Below, one piece after another: positions 51,972 through 59,442 of a stretch of 64,000 nucleotides of DNA (the first letter of the stretch is position 1; each line of letters opens with the position of its first letter). The notes beneath the pieces are model-generated. The model did not search any database. It saw only the letters and a list, made by a program, of their open reading frames with translations, and was not told the origin of the DNA. This stretch comes from Caedibacter sp052030685 (GTDB taxonomy: Bacteria > Pseudomonadota > Gammaproteobacteria > Francisellales > Francisellaceae). The position numbers were made by a program, and so were the translations under genes. The stretch spans positions 14,588 to 78,587 of the forward strand of contig NZ_JBQAJM010000011.1 of NCBI RefSeq assembly GCF_052030685.1, in the 5' to 3' direction.

Positions 51972-52349
51972 GTGGGTTTCAGGATATCCATATCCTATTA
52001 AAGTTCATCCGTGCGGGGGGGGGCTATCCATTTCTACCTTCATCCGTTAAGGTCGCCATCCGTTGCATGAGTGACATTATGGACAAAACAATTATTAAAA
52101 TATGTAGGATTTTAACTAAATCTTTGTGAGAAATTTGCCATTTTCATAAATTTAGCTTATATTTTAATCAAAATGCCACATAGTGATCACTTTTCACCAC
52201 CTTCAACCCAGCTGTTTTGTAGAGTTTCTTATTATTTTACTTTATTTCGATTTAATACATATCACTATAATCTATAACCTTGACTTATTTTTTACCTTTG
52301 TAATCCCCCATAAATATGCCAAAATAAGCCACCTATCTCGATTAATTGG
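51972..52349. other. 378-bp intergenic region with G9 tract and ACGGATG-like repeats
   Basis: The stretch holds a run of nine G at 52015-52023, and three CATCCGT copies (52008, 52041 and 52057 areas) spaced irregularly, seen as ACGGATG on the minus strand. A dyad GGATATCC lies near 51982. The right half is AT-rich and should contain the rpiA promoter. No open reading frame with a credible start is visible. Confidence 0.6.
52266..52271 (+). promoter_or_regulatory. Possible rpiA -10 element
   Basis: TATAAT, a consensus -10 hexamer, 79 nt upstream of the rpiA start codon, in AT-rich sequence. The -35 region (about 52243) is only a weak match. Confidence 0.4.
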
Positions 52350-53039
52350 ATGACACCACTTATGTTTTTCAATAAAAAAACAGATCAAAATGAATTAAAA
52401 AAAATTGCTGCAACTGCCGCAATTGAATATATCAAACCGGGAATGACCGTTGGTGTTGGCACAGGCTCAACGGTTAATTTCTTTATTGATGAGCTTGCTA
52501 AAATTAAATCCAAAGTTGAGCTGACTGTCTCAAGTTCTGAGGAAAGCACTAAACGCCTGAAGGCACATGGCTTTGAAGTCGTTGATTTAAACTATCCTAA
52601 TAAAGTTGATATTTATATTGATGGCGCTGATGAGGCCAATAAACACCGTGAGTTAATCAAAGGTGGCGGAGCTGCATTAACCCGCGAGAAAATTTGCCGT
52701 GTCGCCAGTGATAAGTTTATCTGTATTATTGATCAAACCAAGCGAGTGCCTCAACTAGGACGCTTTCCATTACCCGTTGAAGTCATTCCTATGGCACGCA
52801 GTTATGTTGCCAAAGAGTTAGTAAAGCTAGGCGGTCAACCGATCTATCGTGAAGGAGTGATTACTGATAATGGCAACATTATCATTGATATTCACAACTT
52901 GATGATCGATAACCCATTGAAGCTTGAACAGCAAATTAACCAAATCACCGGTGTGGTTTGCAATGGATTGTTTGCAGTTAACCCTGCGGATACATTGCTT
53001 ATAGCCAATGATAAAGGTCAAATCGATATTATTGAATGA
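52350..53039 (+). CDS. rpiA: Ribose-5-phosphate isomerase A
   Basis: RpiA interconverts ribose 5-phosphate and ribulose 5-phosphate in the pentose phosphate pathway. The 229-residue protein has GMTVGVGTGSTVNFFIDEL near residues 31-49, VDIYIDGADEANKHRELIKGGG in segments (catalytic Asp and Lys), LTREKICRVASDKFICIID, and LPVEVIPMA. An ATG at 52362 (MFFNKK) is an alternative start. tRNA-Pro follows on the opposite strand after 12 nt. Confidence 0.96.
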   Translation: MTPLMFFNKKTDQNELKKIAATAAIEYIKPGMTVGVGTGSTVNFFIDELAKIKSKVELTVSSSEESTKRLKAHGFEVVDLNYPNKVDIYIDGADEANKHRELIKGGGAALTREKICRVASDKFICIIDQTKRVPQLGRFPLPVEVIPMARSYVAKELVKLGGQPIYREGVITDNGNIIIDIHNLMIDNPLKLEQQINQITGVVCNGLFAVNPADTLLIANDKGQIDIIE

Positions 53040-53051
53040 AATAATTAACAA

Positions 53052-53128
53052 TGGTCGGGACGGCGGGATTTGAACCCACGACCTTTAGCACCCCATGCTA
53101 ACGCGCTACCAGGCTGCGCTACGCCCCG
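53052..53128 (-). tRNA. tRNA-Pro (anticodon GGG)
   Basis: The minus strand folds into a standard cloverleaf of 77 nt: acceptor CGGGGCG with CGTCCCG (one G-U pair), D arm with AGCGCAGCCTGGTAGCGC, anticodon stem-loop TTAGC-ATGGGGT-GCTAA giving anticodon GGG, and T arm GTGGGTTCAAATCCCGC. The 3' CCA is encoded. GGG reads proline codons CCC/CCU. Confidence 0.95.
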
Positions 53129-53203
53129 AGGTCAAATCTCATAATAATGAAACATTTTGAAGTAATAACAAAGCGCTCCTAGAAACGCTCGTGATAAAAT
53201 AAA

Positions 53204-53410
53204 TTATCCAGCAATTTGAACGTTTACTGCTTGTGGGCCACGGCGGCCATCTTCAATATCAAATGAAACGCGTTGATCATTAGCTAATGATTGTAAACCA
53301 TTTAATGCAGTTACATGAACGAAAAGATCAGAACCACCATTGTCTGGCTTGATAAAACCAAAGCCTTTTGTTTCATTAAAAAATTTTACGGCACCTGTTT
53401 GTTGCGACAT
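53204..53410 (-). CDS. Cold-shock-family protein (CspA-like)
   Basis: A 68-residue single cold-shock domain. RNP1 reads KGFGFIKP and RNP2 reads DLFVHVTAL, giving single-stranded RNA/DNA binding and RNA-chaperone activity. The FDIEDGRRGPQAVNVQ end is typical of CspA-type proteins. The likely promoter at 53552 would give a leader of roughly 135 nt, as usual for cold-inducible csp transcripts. Whether it is cold-induced or constitutive cannot be told. Confidence 0.93.
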   Translation of the reverse strand: MSQQTGAVKFFNETKGFGFIKPDNGGSDLFVHVTALNGLQSLANDQRVSFDIEDGRRGPQAVNVQIAG

Positions 53411-53551
53411 ATCCTATACTCTCTTACTATTATATTTAAATTAAACTTTACTGACTCCATGTACTCTTATGCGCTTAGTGGGTATATGCAGCATGATAAA
53501 ATCACTCACATATAAGAACAAAAATCACTCAAAGACCAAAAAGTCGCACTC

Positions 53552-53560
53552 AGTATAGCA
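53552..53560 (-). promoter_or_regulatory. Extended -10 promoter of the cold-shock gene
   Basis: On the minus strand TTGCTATACT contains the extended -10 TGCTATACT, about 142 nt upstream of the cold-shock start codon. The -35 region is a weak TTTGTT. The long leader is consistent with a csp transcript. Confidence 0.5.
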
Positions 53561-53607
53561 AGACTGTATAAAAAACAAATCATTTTATCTGCGCAACGCT
53601 AACTATT

Positions 53608-54294
53608 TTATTTTGACAGCGATCGATGATAAGGATCATGCGATAAAAACAGCAAGCCACTGCCCTGTGAATAGTCGATATACAGCCCATCTTTAAGCGC
53701 ATGATTACGAATGCTAAGTGCCTCGCCAAAGCGTAATGTGTATTTATCTAAATCAAAGGCGAATCCTTGTAATGTTAAATCAACAAGCTCAAACAGCGGT
53801 ACAATTGAAACCATCTTGCCCTTTGCATTGATTATACTCATCTTCTGATGCATTAATTGTGAAACGCCATAACGATCAATCACTTGGCATTTGACCTGCT
53901 GCTGATACTTAAGTAGCGTTGAAATATTCCCAAGATAATGATCCATCTCCTTACCACCAAGACCAAATAAGAAAAGCTTGCAATAGCCATGTTGTTGCAA
54001 ATGATTTAGCGCTTTCTCAAAATCAGTATAATATTGATCGTCATCTTGCTGATACAAAATATGTAGCCGCTTAGCATGATCAATTGAATCACCGTCACCA
54101 ATAATCATCTGCACTTTATTAACCAGACTTTTGACATCTTGAATCTGATTAAATGCACCATCGGCACAATAAATAGGTAAGTCATCTAAATGCTTACTGA
54201 TATACGACTCACAAAATTTAATATCTATCTCACCATTAATTAATAAAATTGCCGCTTTTGCCAATATTTCCTCTTTATAGAACATGAGTTTCAT
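53608..54294 (-). CDS. thiN: Thiamine pyrophosphokinase
   Basis: ThiN transfers pyrophosphate from ATP to thiamine, making TPP. The 228-residue protein has the family motifs IYCADGAFNQI near 41-51, MIIGDGDSID near 63-72, DDQYYTDFEKALNHL near 84-98 and FGLGGKEMDHYLGNISTLL near 109-127. The usual GDFDS motif is GDGDS here. Gammaproteobacteria commonly use ThiL on thiamine phosphate, so ThiN may work in thiamine salvage. The first three residues may not be translated (ATG 54285). It is 7 kb from the thi operon and not under its riboswitch. Confidence 0.88.
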   Translation of the reverse strand: MKLMFYKEEILAKAAILLINGEIDIKFCESYISKHLDDLPIYCADGAFNQIQDVKSLVNKVQMIIGDGDSIDHAKRLHILYQQDDDQYYTDFEKALNHLQQHGYCKLFLFGLGGKEMDHYLGNISTLLKYQQQVKCQVIDRYGVSQLMHQKMSIINAKGKMVSIVPLFELVDLTLQGFAFDLDKYTLRFGEALSIRNHALKDGLYIDYSQGSGLLFLSHDPYHRSLSK

Positions 54295-54423
54295 TAGAGC
54301 GCATTGTATTACATGCTATAACATATTTGTTATTAAGTTTTTACCATTTTGATCGCTTATTATTTTCAATATATACCACCAAGTGATATACTCATGCTAT
54401 TGCTCACTAAATTTTAGAACCAT

Positions 54424-54798
54424 ATGATTCGTGTTTATATGCTTTCAGAGTTTGCTAAATGGGTAAAAAAAGAAAATATAACTTCCAATGATTTACTAAG
54501 TTGTGCTGTTGAGGTTATTGACGGGCTCCATGATGGTGATCTGGGTTCCAACTGCTACAAAAAAAGACTTGGCATCAAAGGAAAAGGAAAGCGATCAGGC
54601 GCAAGAGTCATACTTTCTTACCGTATTGGTGATTTTTTAATATATATTTATGGTTATGCTAAAAATGCAAAAAGCAACCTTACACCAAAAGAGCAAAATG
54701 CTTTAAAGCTATATTCAAAAGAGATATTGATGAAATTATCAAATGATGACATACATAAATTGCTGCAAGAAAACAATTTAATAGAGGTGAAGCCATGA
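54424..54798 (+). CDS. HigB-like RelE-superfamily toxin
   Basis: A 124-residue toxin candidate with the DUF1044/HigB-type core KRLGIKGKGKRSGARVILSYRIGD followed by YGYAKNAKSNLTPKEQNALK, matching the HigB2/RelE-like mRNA interferases in which the toxin gene comes first. It overlaps the downstream antitoxin by four nucleotides (ATGA). Upstream is AT-rich with a possible promoter. The pair lies directly in front of xerC. Confidence 0.82.
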   Translation: MIRVYMLSEFAKWVKKENITSNDLLSCAVEVIDGLHDGDLGSNCYKKRLGIKGKGKRSGARVILSYRIGDFLIYIYGYAKNAKSNLTPKEQNALKLYSKEILMKLSNDDIHKLLQENNLIEVKP

Positions 54799-55106
54799 AC
54801 AGCAAAACATTACTCGAAATCTTACATCATTCGGCTAAAAGCATGCATGATCTAAATATTATTGATGCAAAAACAATGCGCAACTTTGATGAAGCTTGCC
54901 TACCTGAAATACAACCGTTAAGTCCTCAGGAAATAAAAGCAATTCGTATCGAAAACAAGATAAGTCAAAGCATCTTCGCTAAACTTTTAAACGCAAGTAA
55001 TTCAACTGTGCAAAAATGGGAAACAGGAGAAAAAAAGCCTCGAGGTATCTCACTGAAGCTACTTAATATTATTAAACGAAATGGTGTTGATATACTCTAC
55101 AATTAA
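54795..55106 (+). CDS. HigA-like antitoxin, XRE-type helix-turn-helix
   Basis: A 103-residue antitoxin with a C-terminal XRE helix-turn-helix, ENKISQSIFAKLLNASNSTVQKWETGEKKPRG, preceded by a 50-residue N-terminal region that likely binds the toxin. The toxin-first order and C-terminal HTH fit the HigBA/NadS group. The stop codon TAA is immediately followed by an ATG of the xerC frame. Confidence 0.85.
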   Translation: MNSKTLLEILHHSAKSMHDLNIIDAKTMRNFDEACLPEIQPLSPQEIKAIRIENKISQSIFAKLLNASNSTVQKWETGEKKPRGISLKLLNIIKRNGVDILYN

Positions 55107-56030
55107 ATGAGAGTATATCATTTAACAACTGACCGTATGAACAATGCTATGACACAAGAATTCAATGGCTTTTTACATCACCTAAAATTTGAACGCAATT
55201 ACTCTGATCTTACCATCGATGCCTATCAGCGCGATTTAAGTGGGTTTGACGTCTTTTTGCAAAGCAAAGATAAAACGCTTACTGAAAGTACATCACAAGA
55301 GATAAAGCTCTGGCTTAAAACATTACATAGCCAAGGCATTAGCCCCAAATCCATTCAACGTAAATTAAGTGCTGTTAAATCTTTTTTCCGCTATTTGTTA
55401 AGCTATGAAATAATCACAGAAGACCCTTCTTATGCGATCAAAGCGCCCAAAGCAGCTAAAAAACTTCCTAAGACACTTGATGTTGATCAAATGCAACACA
55501 TCCTAGATTATCAAAGCGATGATGATTTAGAGCTGCGTGATCTTGCCATGCTTGAGGTTATCTACAGTAGCGGACTGCGCCTTAGTGAATTAGCCCAATT
55601 ACGTTTTGAACAAATCGATTTCTCACAACAAACCATTCGCGTATTTGGCAAGGGCAGTAAAGAACGTATCGTGCCAATTGGTAATAAAGCGATTAGCGCC
55701 ATCAATAAATGGTTAAACATACGTCAGAGTTTAAACTGCGTCCATGATTATCTTTTTACCACCTTAAAAGGCACACCAATTCAAGTGCGTAGCATTCAAA
55801 AGCGTTTTGAAAAATTTGCACTTGAGCACGCACCAAAGCATATTCATCCACATATGCTAAGGCACGCCTTTGCCAGCCACTTGCTCGAGTCCTCAAGAGA
55901 CCTTGTCGCTGTGCAGAATTTATTAGGTCATAGCGATATTTCAACCACTCAAATTTATACACACCTTGATTTCCAACAACTGGCAAGTGTCTATGATCAA
56001 ACTCATCCACGTGCTAAACGCAAAAAATAA
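55107..56030 (+). CDS. xerC: Site-specific tyrosine recombinase XerC
   Basis: XerC with XerD resolves chromosome dimers at dif. The protein (up to 307 residues) has the SAM-like N-terminal DNA-binding domain and the full catalytic set: Arg in SSGLRLSELAQL, Lys in VFGKGSKERIVPIG, HPHMLRHAFASHLLESS, LLGHSDISTTQIYTH with the nucleophile Tyr. The end DPQQLASVYDQTHPRAKRKK-like tail matches XerC rather than XerD. Homology starts near residue 15, so ATG 55137 or 55149 may be the true start; 55107 directly abuts the antitoxin stop. rsmJ follows after 12 nt. Confidence 0.92.
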   Translation: MRVYHLTTDRMNNAMTQEFNGFLHHLKFERNYSDLTIDAYQRDLSGFDVFLQSKDKTLTESTSQEIKLWLKTLHSQGISPKSIQRKLSAVKSFFRYLLSYEIITEDPSYAIKAPKAAKKLPKTLDVDQMQHILDYQSDDDLELRDLAMLEVIYSSGLRLSELAQLRFEQIDFSQQTIRVFGKGSKERIVPIGNKAISAINKWLNIRQSLNCVHDYLFTTLKGTPIQVRSIQKRFEKFALEHAPKHIHPHMLRHAFASHLLESSRDLVAVQNLLGHSDISTTQIYTHLDFQQLASVYDQTHPRAKRKK

Positions 56031-56042
56031 GACTTATAATAT

Positions 56043-56792
56043 ATGCAATCCATCAACTATCTCACATCGCATAACACGACAGTCCCACCCGATGTAGAGA
56101 TGCTTAAATCTATCTCTATCAATAGATTAAACACCTTACCTGAGCACTCATTTTATCTTGAATATGAAAATGATTTACTAACACTAAAACATAGCGATTC
56201 AGCATTAACGCTTTGCGTAGACTTCAATAGTCATGATATTCAAAATCGCATCAAACCCAACACCGCAAAACTTGATCTAATCAAAGCGATTGAGGGTAAA
56301 GGTAAAGATAAATTAAGTATTTTGGATATGACTGCAGGTTTAGGGCAGGATAGTTTCTCTCTTGCCGCACGAGGGCATACTATCGATGCGATTGAGCAAA
56401 ACCCTTATGTTTTTTTGCTACTTAAAGACGGCTTACAGCGTGCTCAAAATGATATAAATTTGTCAGAAACTGCACAGCGAATTAGTCTTTACTTTGCCAA
56501 CTCAACTCACTTTAATCATGCGCATCAAGTAGATAAATATGATGTAATTTATCTTGATCCGATGTTTCCTGAGCGCACTAAAACTGCCAAGGTCAAAAAA
56601 AACATGCAGTTGCTGCATGAACTCGTGGGTATTGATGATGAAAGCAATATATTACTTTTCGAACAAGCCAAAGCGTTAAGCCCTAAAAAGATAGTCGTTA
56701 AACGTCCGCGCTTGGGCGATTTTATTGACCACCAAAAACCAACCAGTCAGGTAACTGGTAAGAGTAGTCGATTTGATGTTTATGCCTGTTAA
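56043..56792 (+). CDS. rsmJ: 16S rRNA (guanine1516-N2)-methyltransferase RsmJ
   Basis: RsmJ (YhiQ) methylates G1516 of 16S rRNA. The 249-residue protein contains ILDMTAGLGQDSFSLAARG near 98-116 (SAM site), IEQNPYVFLLLKDGL, DVIYLDPMFPERTKTAKVKKNM in segments, and VVKRPRLGDFI near the C-terminus, all family signatures. It lies 12 nt after xerC and is probably co-transcribed. Confidence 0.94.
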   Translation: MQSINYLTSHNTTVPPDVEMLKSISINRLNTLPEHSFYLEYENDLLTLKHSDSALTLCVDFNSHDIQNRIKPNTAKLDLIKAIEGKGKDKLSILDMTAGLGQDSFSLAARGHTIDAIEQNPYVFLLLKDGLQRAQNDINLSETAQRISLYFANSTHFNHAHQVDKYDVIYLDPMFPERTKTAKVKKNMQLLHELVGIDDESNILLFEQAKALSPKKIVVKRPRLGDFIDHQKPTSQVTGKSSRFDVYAC

Positions 56793-56899
56793 GTACGCTG
56801 ATAAGGTGACTGATATAATACCCCAATAAATTTAAACAGTATCTTTTAAAATATAGTTCAGATATATTGATAAAAGTGAAATGAACAGAGGGCGTATTT

Positions 56900-57116
56900 A
56901 TGAGCACAAAAAGGGCAAGTTACTCATCCGAGTTTAAGGTCAAAGTTGTATTGGAGTTATTGGCAAATGAGCTTACGTTAGCCGAGCTTGCGAGCAAACA
57001 TAATATAACGACAAAAAACCTCCAAAATTGGAAAAAAAATCTTTTTAGATAATGCAGTTATTGCTATGGAACCAGCTAAGGCGGTTAAAGAGTACAAGTC
57101 TGAAAATAGTTATTGA
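56900..57116 (+). pseudogene. IS3-family transposase OrfA remnant, frameshifted and truncated
   Basis: The frame starts STKRASYSSEFKVKVVLELL, then LAELASKHNITTKNLQNW, the helix-turn-helix part of IS3-type OrfA. At an A8 run (57032-57039) the frame goes to a stop after NLFR; deleting one A restores FLDNAVIAMEPAKAVKEYK, the expected OrfA continuation. The element then ends abruptly near 57110 with no OrfB, next to the 3' end of the beta-helix protein gene. It marks past insertion or rearrangement here. Confidence 0.8.
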
Positions 57117-58909
57117 CCAGACCATTGATCTAATGTGGTGCGCGTTGCAAAAGCAGAAGCATCAGGTCCAAAGTTTTTGTTATCGGTTGTATGCACTATA
57201 TTTTTTATTGTTTCAGCTGTTGATTTATTGATATTTATATTGACATCCACCATGTGCTTGAGCGTAATTCCAGAGTGGTCAGGCGCTTCAATCGCGGCTT
57301 GACTGTATGTGTTACCTGAAGTATTTCTAAACACACTATACACACCAAAACCATAGCCATTAAAGTGGTTTACTTGATCTGCAATTTTAAATGATGCTGG
57401 AACGGCAAAATTTTCCGGCACATCATAAGGCAACTCTGACTGGTAAAAATACACATTACCATTATCGCCATTCCAAATCACCTGATTGCCCCTGAAATGT
57501 TCAACAGCCAAGCCATAGGCAGTAACATTGTGTCCATTAACAATTAAACCAGTTTGTGCTACATCCTGATCCCAACTACCCGCACCAACCCCATGATCAG
57601 CGCGCCATAACCATAGATTATCTAAGATAGTGTAACTGTCATTTATCGTAATACAACTTTGCGTTTGCGCCTCAACCCTACCGCCAACTCGGCAGTAAAC
57701 ATCTGACAAAGTCGTCGGATCATTTGCAGCACCATGATCCTGACCATTTACACCAATTTGCAATAAAGAAGGGTCGCTAACATTAACAGGGTCATTAGAA
57801 CCTGCCTCAAAGATGATACCGGCAACTTTAACACCACTAGCACTGACTTGCATAATCGATTTATGCGGTGATACAGCAGTTAATACCGGAACACCCAAGC
57901 CAAACACCACGGTATTAGCTTGATTAATATTAATCGTGTCTGTTAGATTATACTGCCCTGGCGTAAAAATCACAGCACATGGCTGCCCAGCCTTGGCTTG
58001 AATTGCTGCATTAATATCACTAGCACTCATGCTTGGCTTCACAATAACAAATTGTGACTGTGGAATAATAGCAGCCCCATTACTTAAGTCGCTTACCCCA
58101 TGACTTGCTTGAGCATTATATTTTGGTACAACCATCTCAAAGCTTCCTTTTTCAAAAGCTAAATAAGGTTTTTCCTGAATGCTTGGTGTGCTATCAACAA
58201 CGGTATATGGAGTTTGAGCCCAATTACCTTCTGTCGGTGCGCCATTGACACCAACAAACACTTGATTCCAAACGCCATTCGACCAGTTGCCAACTGTACT
58301 ATTTCTTGATAGCCATTGTTGCTGTGTTATTGATTGCACCGCATTATTAACCATTACATTTGCCAAGAACCCGCCACTAGCATAACCGTATGGGTGATAT
58401 GGATCTGGCGCATTTGGATCTTTTTGAGCCAACCATAAATCGCCTTTTATATTGACATTCCGCATTGGTGAGGCTTGAGACACTGCCCATGTATCATTGC
58501 CTGGAACCGTGAAGTTCTCTGCTGAACGCCAAAATGTATCTAAGCTAGTATGATTTCTTAAATGTGTGACTTGTACACTGCCTATGGTTGTATCATTTGG
58601 GTTTAGCCCCAAACCTGCCACCTGAGTATAATAACCTACTTCAACATTCGTACCACTGTAATTCCCAGGTTTAAATAATAGCGCATAACCATCTGATCCA
58701 AACTGATCATCCTGCATTTGTGTATTAATGTTTCCTACAATATCATTAATGTCTCCTTGGCTTTGACTGGCGTCAAACACACAAACATGGTCACCAAACA
58801 AGGTATTGCCATAACCACCACAAGCACTGCTATTGGCAGCATTTCCCGTGACAGCACAGCCTATACTTAATGCACACAATAATACTGTTTTTCTAACACT
58901 TAGATACAT
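57110..58909 (-). CDS. Secreted beta-helix-like protein (pectate-lyase-superfamily fold), unknown substrate
   Basis: A 599-residue exported protein with signal peptide ending TGNA-A. Cysteines follow at SSACGGYG and DHVCVFDAS. The body has two comparable halves each starting with a plate of repeated strands: NINTQMQDDQF..ALLFKPGNYSG and AAIQAKAGQPCAVIFTPGQYNL, the start pattern of right-handed parallel beta-helix proteins. VFGLGVPVLTA and SYTILDNLWLWRADHG, AYGLAVEHFRGN continue it. Carbohydrate-active or surface-binding roles are possible but not shown. AGGAG is six nucleotides before ATG 58909; a longer N-terminus is rejected. It neighbours an IS remnant, suggesting acquisition. Confidence 0.75.
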   Translation of the reverse strand: MYLSVRKTVLLCALSIGCAVTGNAANSSACGGYGNTLFGDHVCVFDASQSQGDINDIVGNINTQMQDDQFGSDGYALLFKPGNYSGTNVEVGYYTQVAGLGLNPNDTTIGSVQVTHLRNHTSLDTFWRSAENFTVPGNDTWAVSQASPMRNVNIKGDLWLAQKDPNAPDPYHPYGYASGGFLANVMVNNAVQSITQQQWLSRNSTVGNWSNGVWNQVFVGVNGAPTEGNWAQTPYTVVDSTPSIQEKPYLAFEKGSFEMVVPKYNAQASHGVSDLSNGAAIIPQSQFVIVKPSMSASDINAAIQAKAGQPCAVIFTPGQYNLTDTININQANTVVFGLGVPVLTAVSPHKSIMQVSASGVKVAGIIFEAGSNDPVNVSDPSLLQIGVNGQDHGAANDPTTLSDVYCRVGGRVEAQTQSCITINDSYTILDNLWLWRADHGVGAGSWDQDVAQTGLIVNGHNVTAYGLAVEHFRGNQVIWNGDNGNVYFYQSELPYDVPENFAVPASFKIADQVNHFNGYGFGVYSVFRNTSGNTYSQAAIEAPDHSGITLKHMVDVNININKSTAETIKNIVHTTDNKNFGPDASAFATRTTLDQWSGQ

Positions 58910-59224
58910 TTTTGACTCCTTAGTCGTTGATATCATCATTGTATCCCCCTCTTTTTCCAACTTATCCATATCATCTTCAAATCAATAGTAAGCATCAATT
59001 AAGACATTCTTTCATTACAATATGGTTTTTTGTTTGTTTTCTCTGATTTCCCAGATCTTATTCCATCTAATGACTACCACACAAGAAGCCAAATGGCAGG
59101 GGTCATAATAATGCTATACCTTGACTTTCAAAAAAACTGCTTTAGCGAATTGCCACCATAACATTTTGACAAGTACAATATAGCTCCTTTAGCATACGTA
59201 ATTGGAGACCAAAAGGAGGATAAG
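58910..59224. other. Divergent intergenic region; candidate promoter for the DUF6356 gene
   Basis: A consensus -35 TTGACA lies at 59166-59171; TAGCAT 18 nt further on is the best, weak, -10. AGGAGG precedes the 59225 start codon. The rest of the 315 bp shows no gene or repeat. Confidence 0.45.
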
Positions 59225-59437
59225 ATGAATTATTTAACGAAACATTTAAACGATATTAATGAAGGATATTTTCAACATGCCAAAGAAGCGCTCTACTGCG
59301 GTGTGTTAATGATTGCAGCCGGTATCTTTTGCTCGATACATGCAATATTGCCTTTTTTGTTTGAAAAAACAGCAAGCAATATTCTAAATAAGCTCCAACA
59401 ACGCTTCAAAAAGCGTCTGAACTCAACGTGCGGCTAA
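59225..59437 (+). CDS. DUF6356-like small membrane protein
   Basis: A 70-residue protein with one membrane helix (about 25-45, GVLMIAAGIFCSIHAILPFLF) and a C-terminal basic helix NILNKLQQRFKKR. The layout HLNDINEGYFQHAKEA, then AG..C..HA..PFLFE.TAS, then a basic LQ.R segment, matches the DUF6356 family of short proteins. A strong AGGAGGA is placed before the ATG. It lies between the secreted beta-helix gene and the BCCT transporter with its stop 6 nt from the latter's end (convergent). Function unknown. Confidence 0.72.
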   Translation: MNYLTKHLNDINEGYFQHAKEALYCGVLMIAAGIFCSIHAILPFLFEKTASNILNKLQQRFKKRLNSTCG

Positions 59438-59442
59438 CTCAA

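Noticed and set aside
53150..53203. Terminator after the cold-shock gene
   Set aside because: The AGCG/CGCT stem is only four to five pairs with no following T run.
54369..54385. Possible extra R1 end (ATATACCACC)
   Set aside because: Only about ten bases match, with no further similarity to the family.
57032..57039. Programmed frameshift in the IS3 OrfA remnant
   Set aside because: IS3 elements shift between orfA and orfB at A6G-type sites; here the A8 run is inside OrfA and orfB is missing, so decay is simpler.
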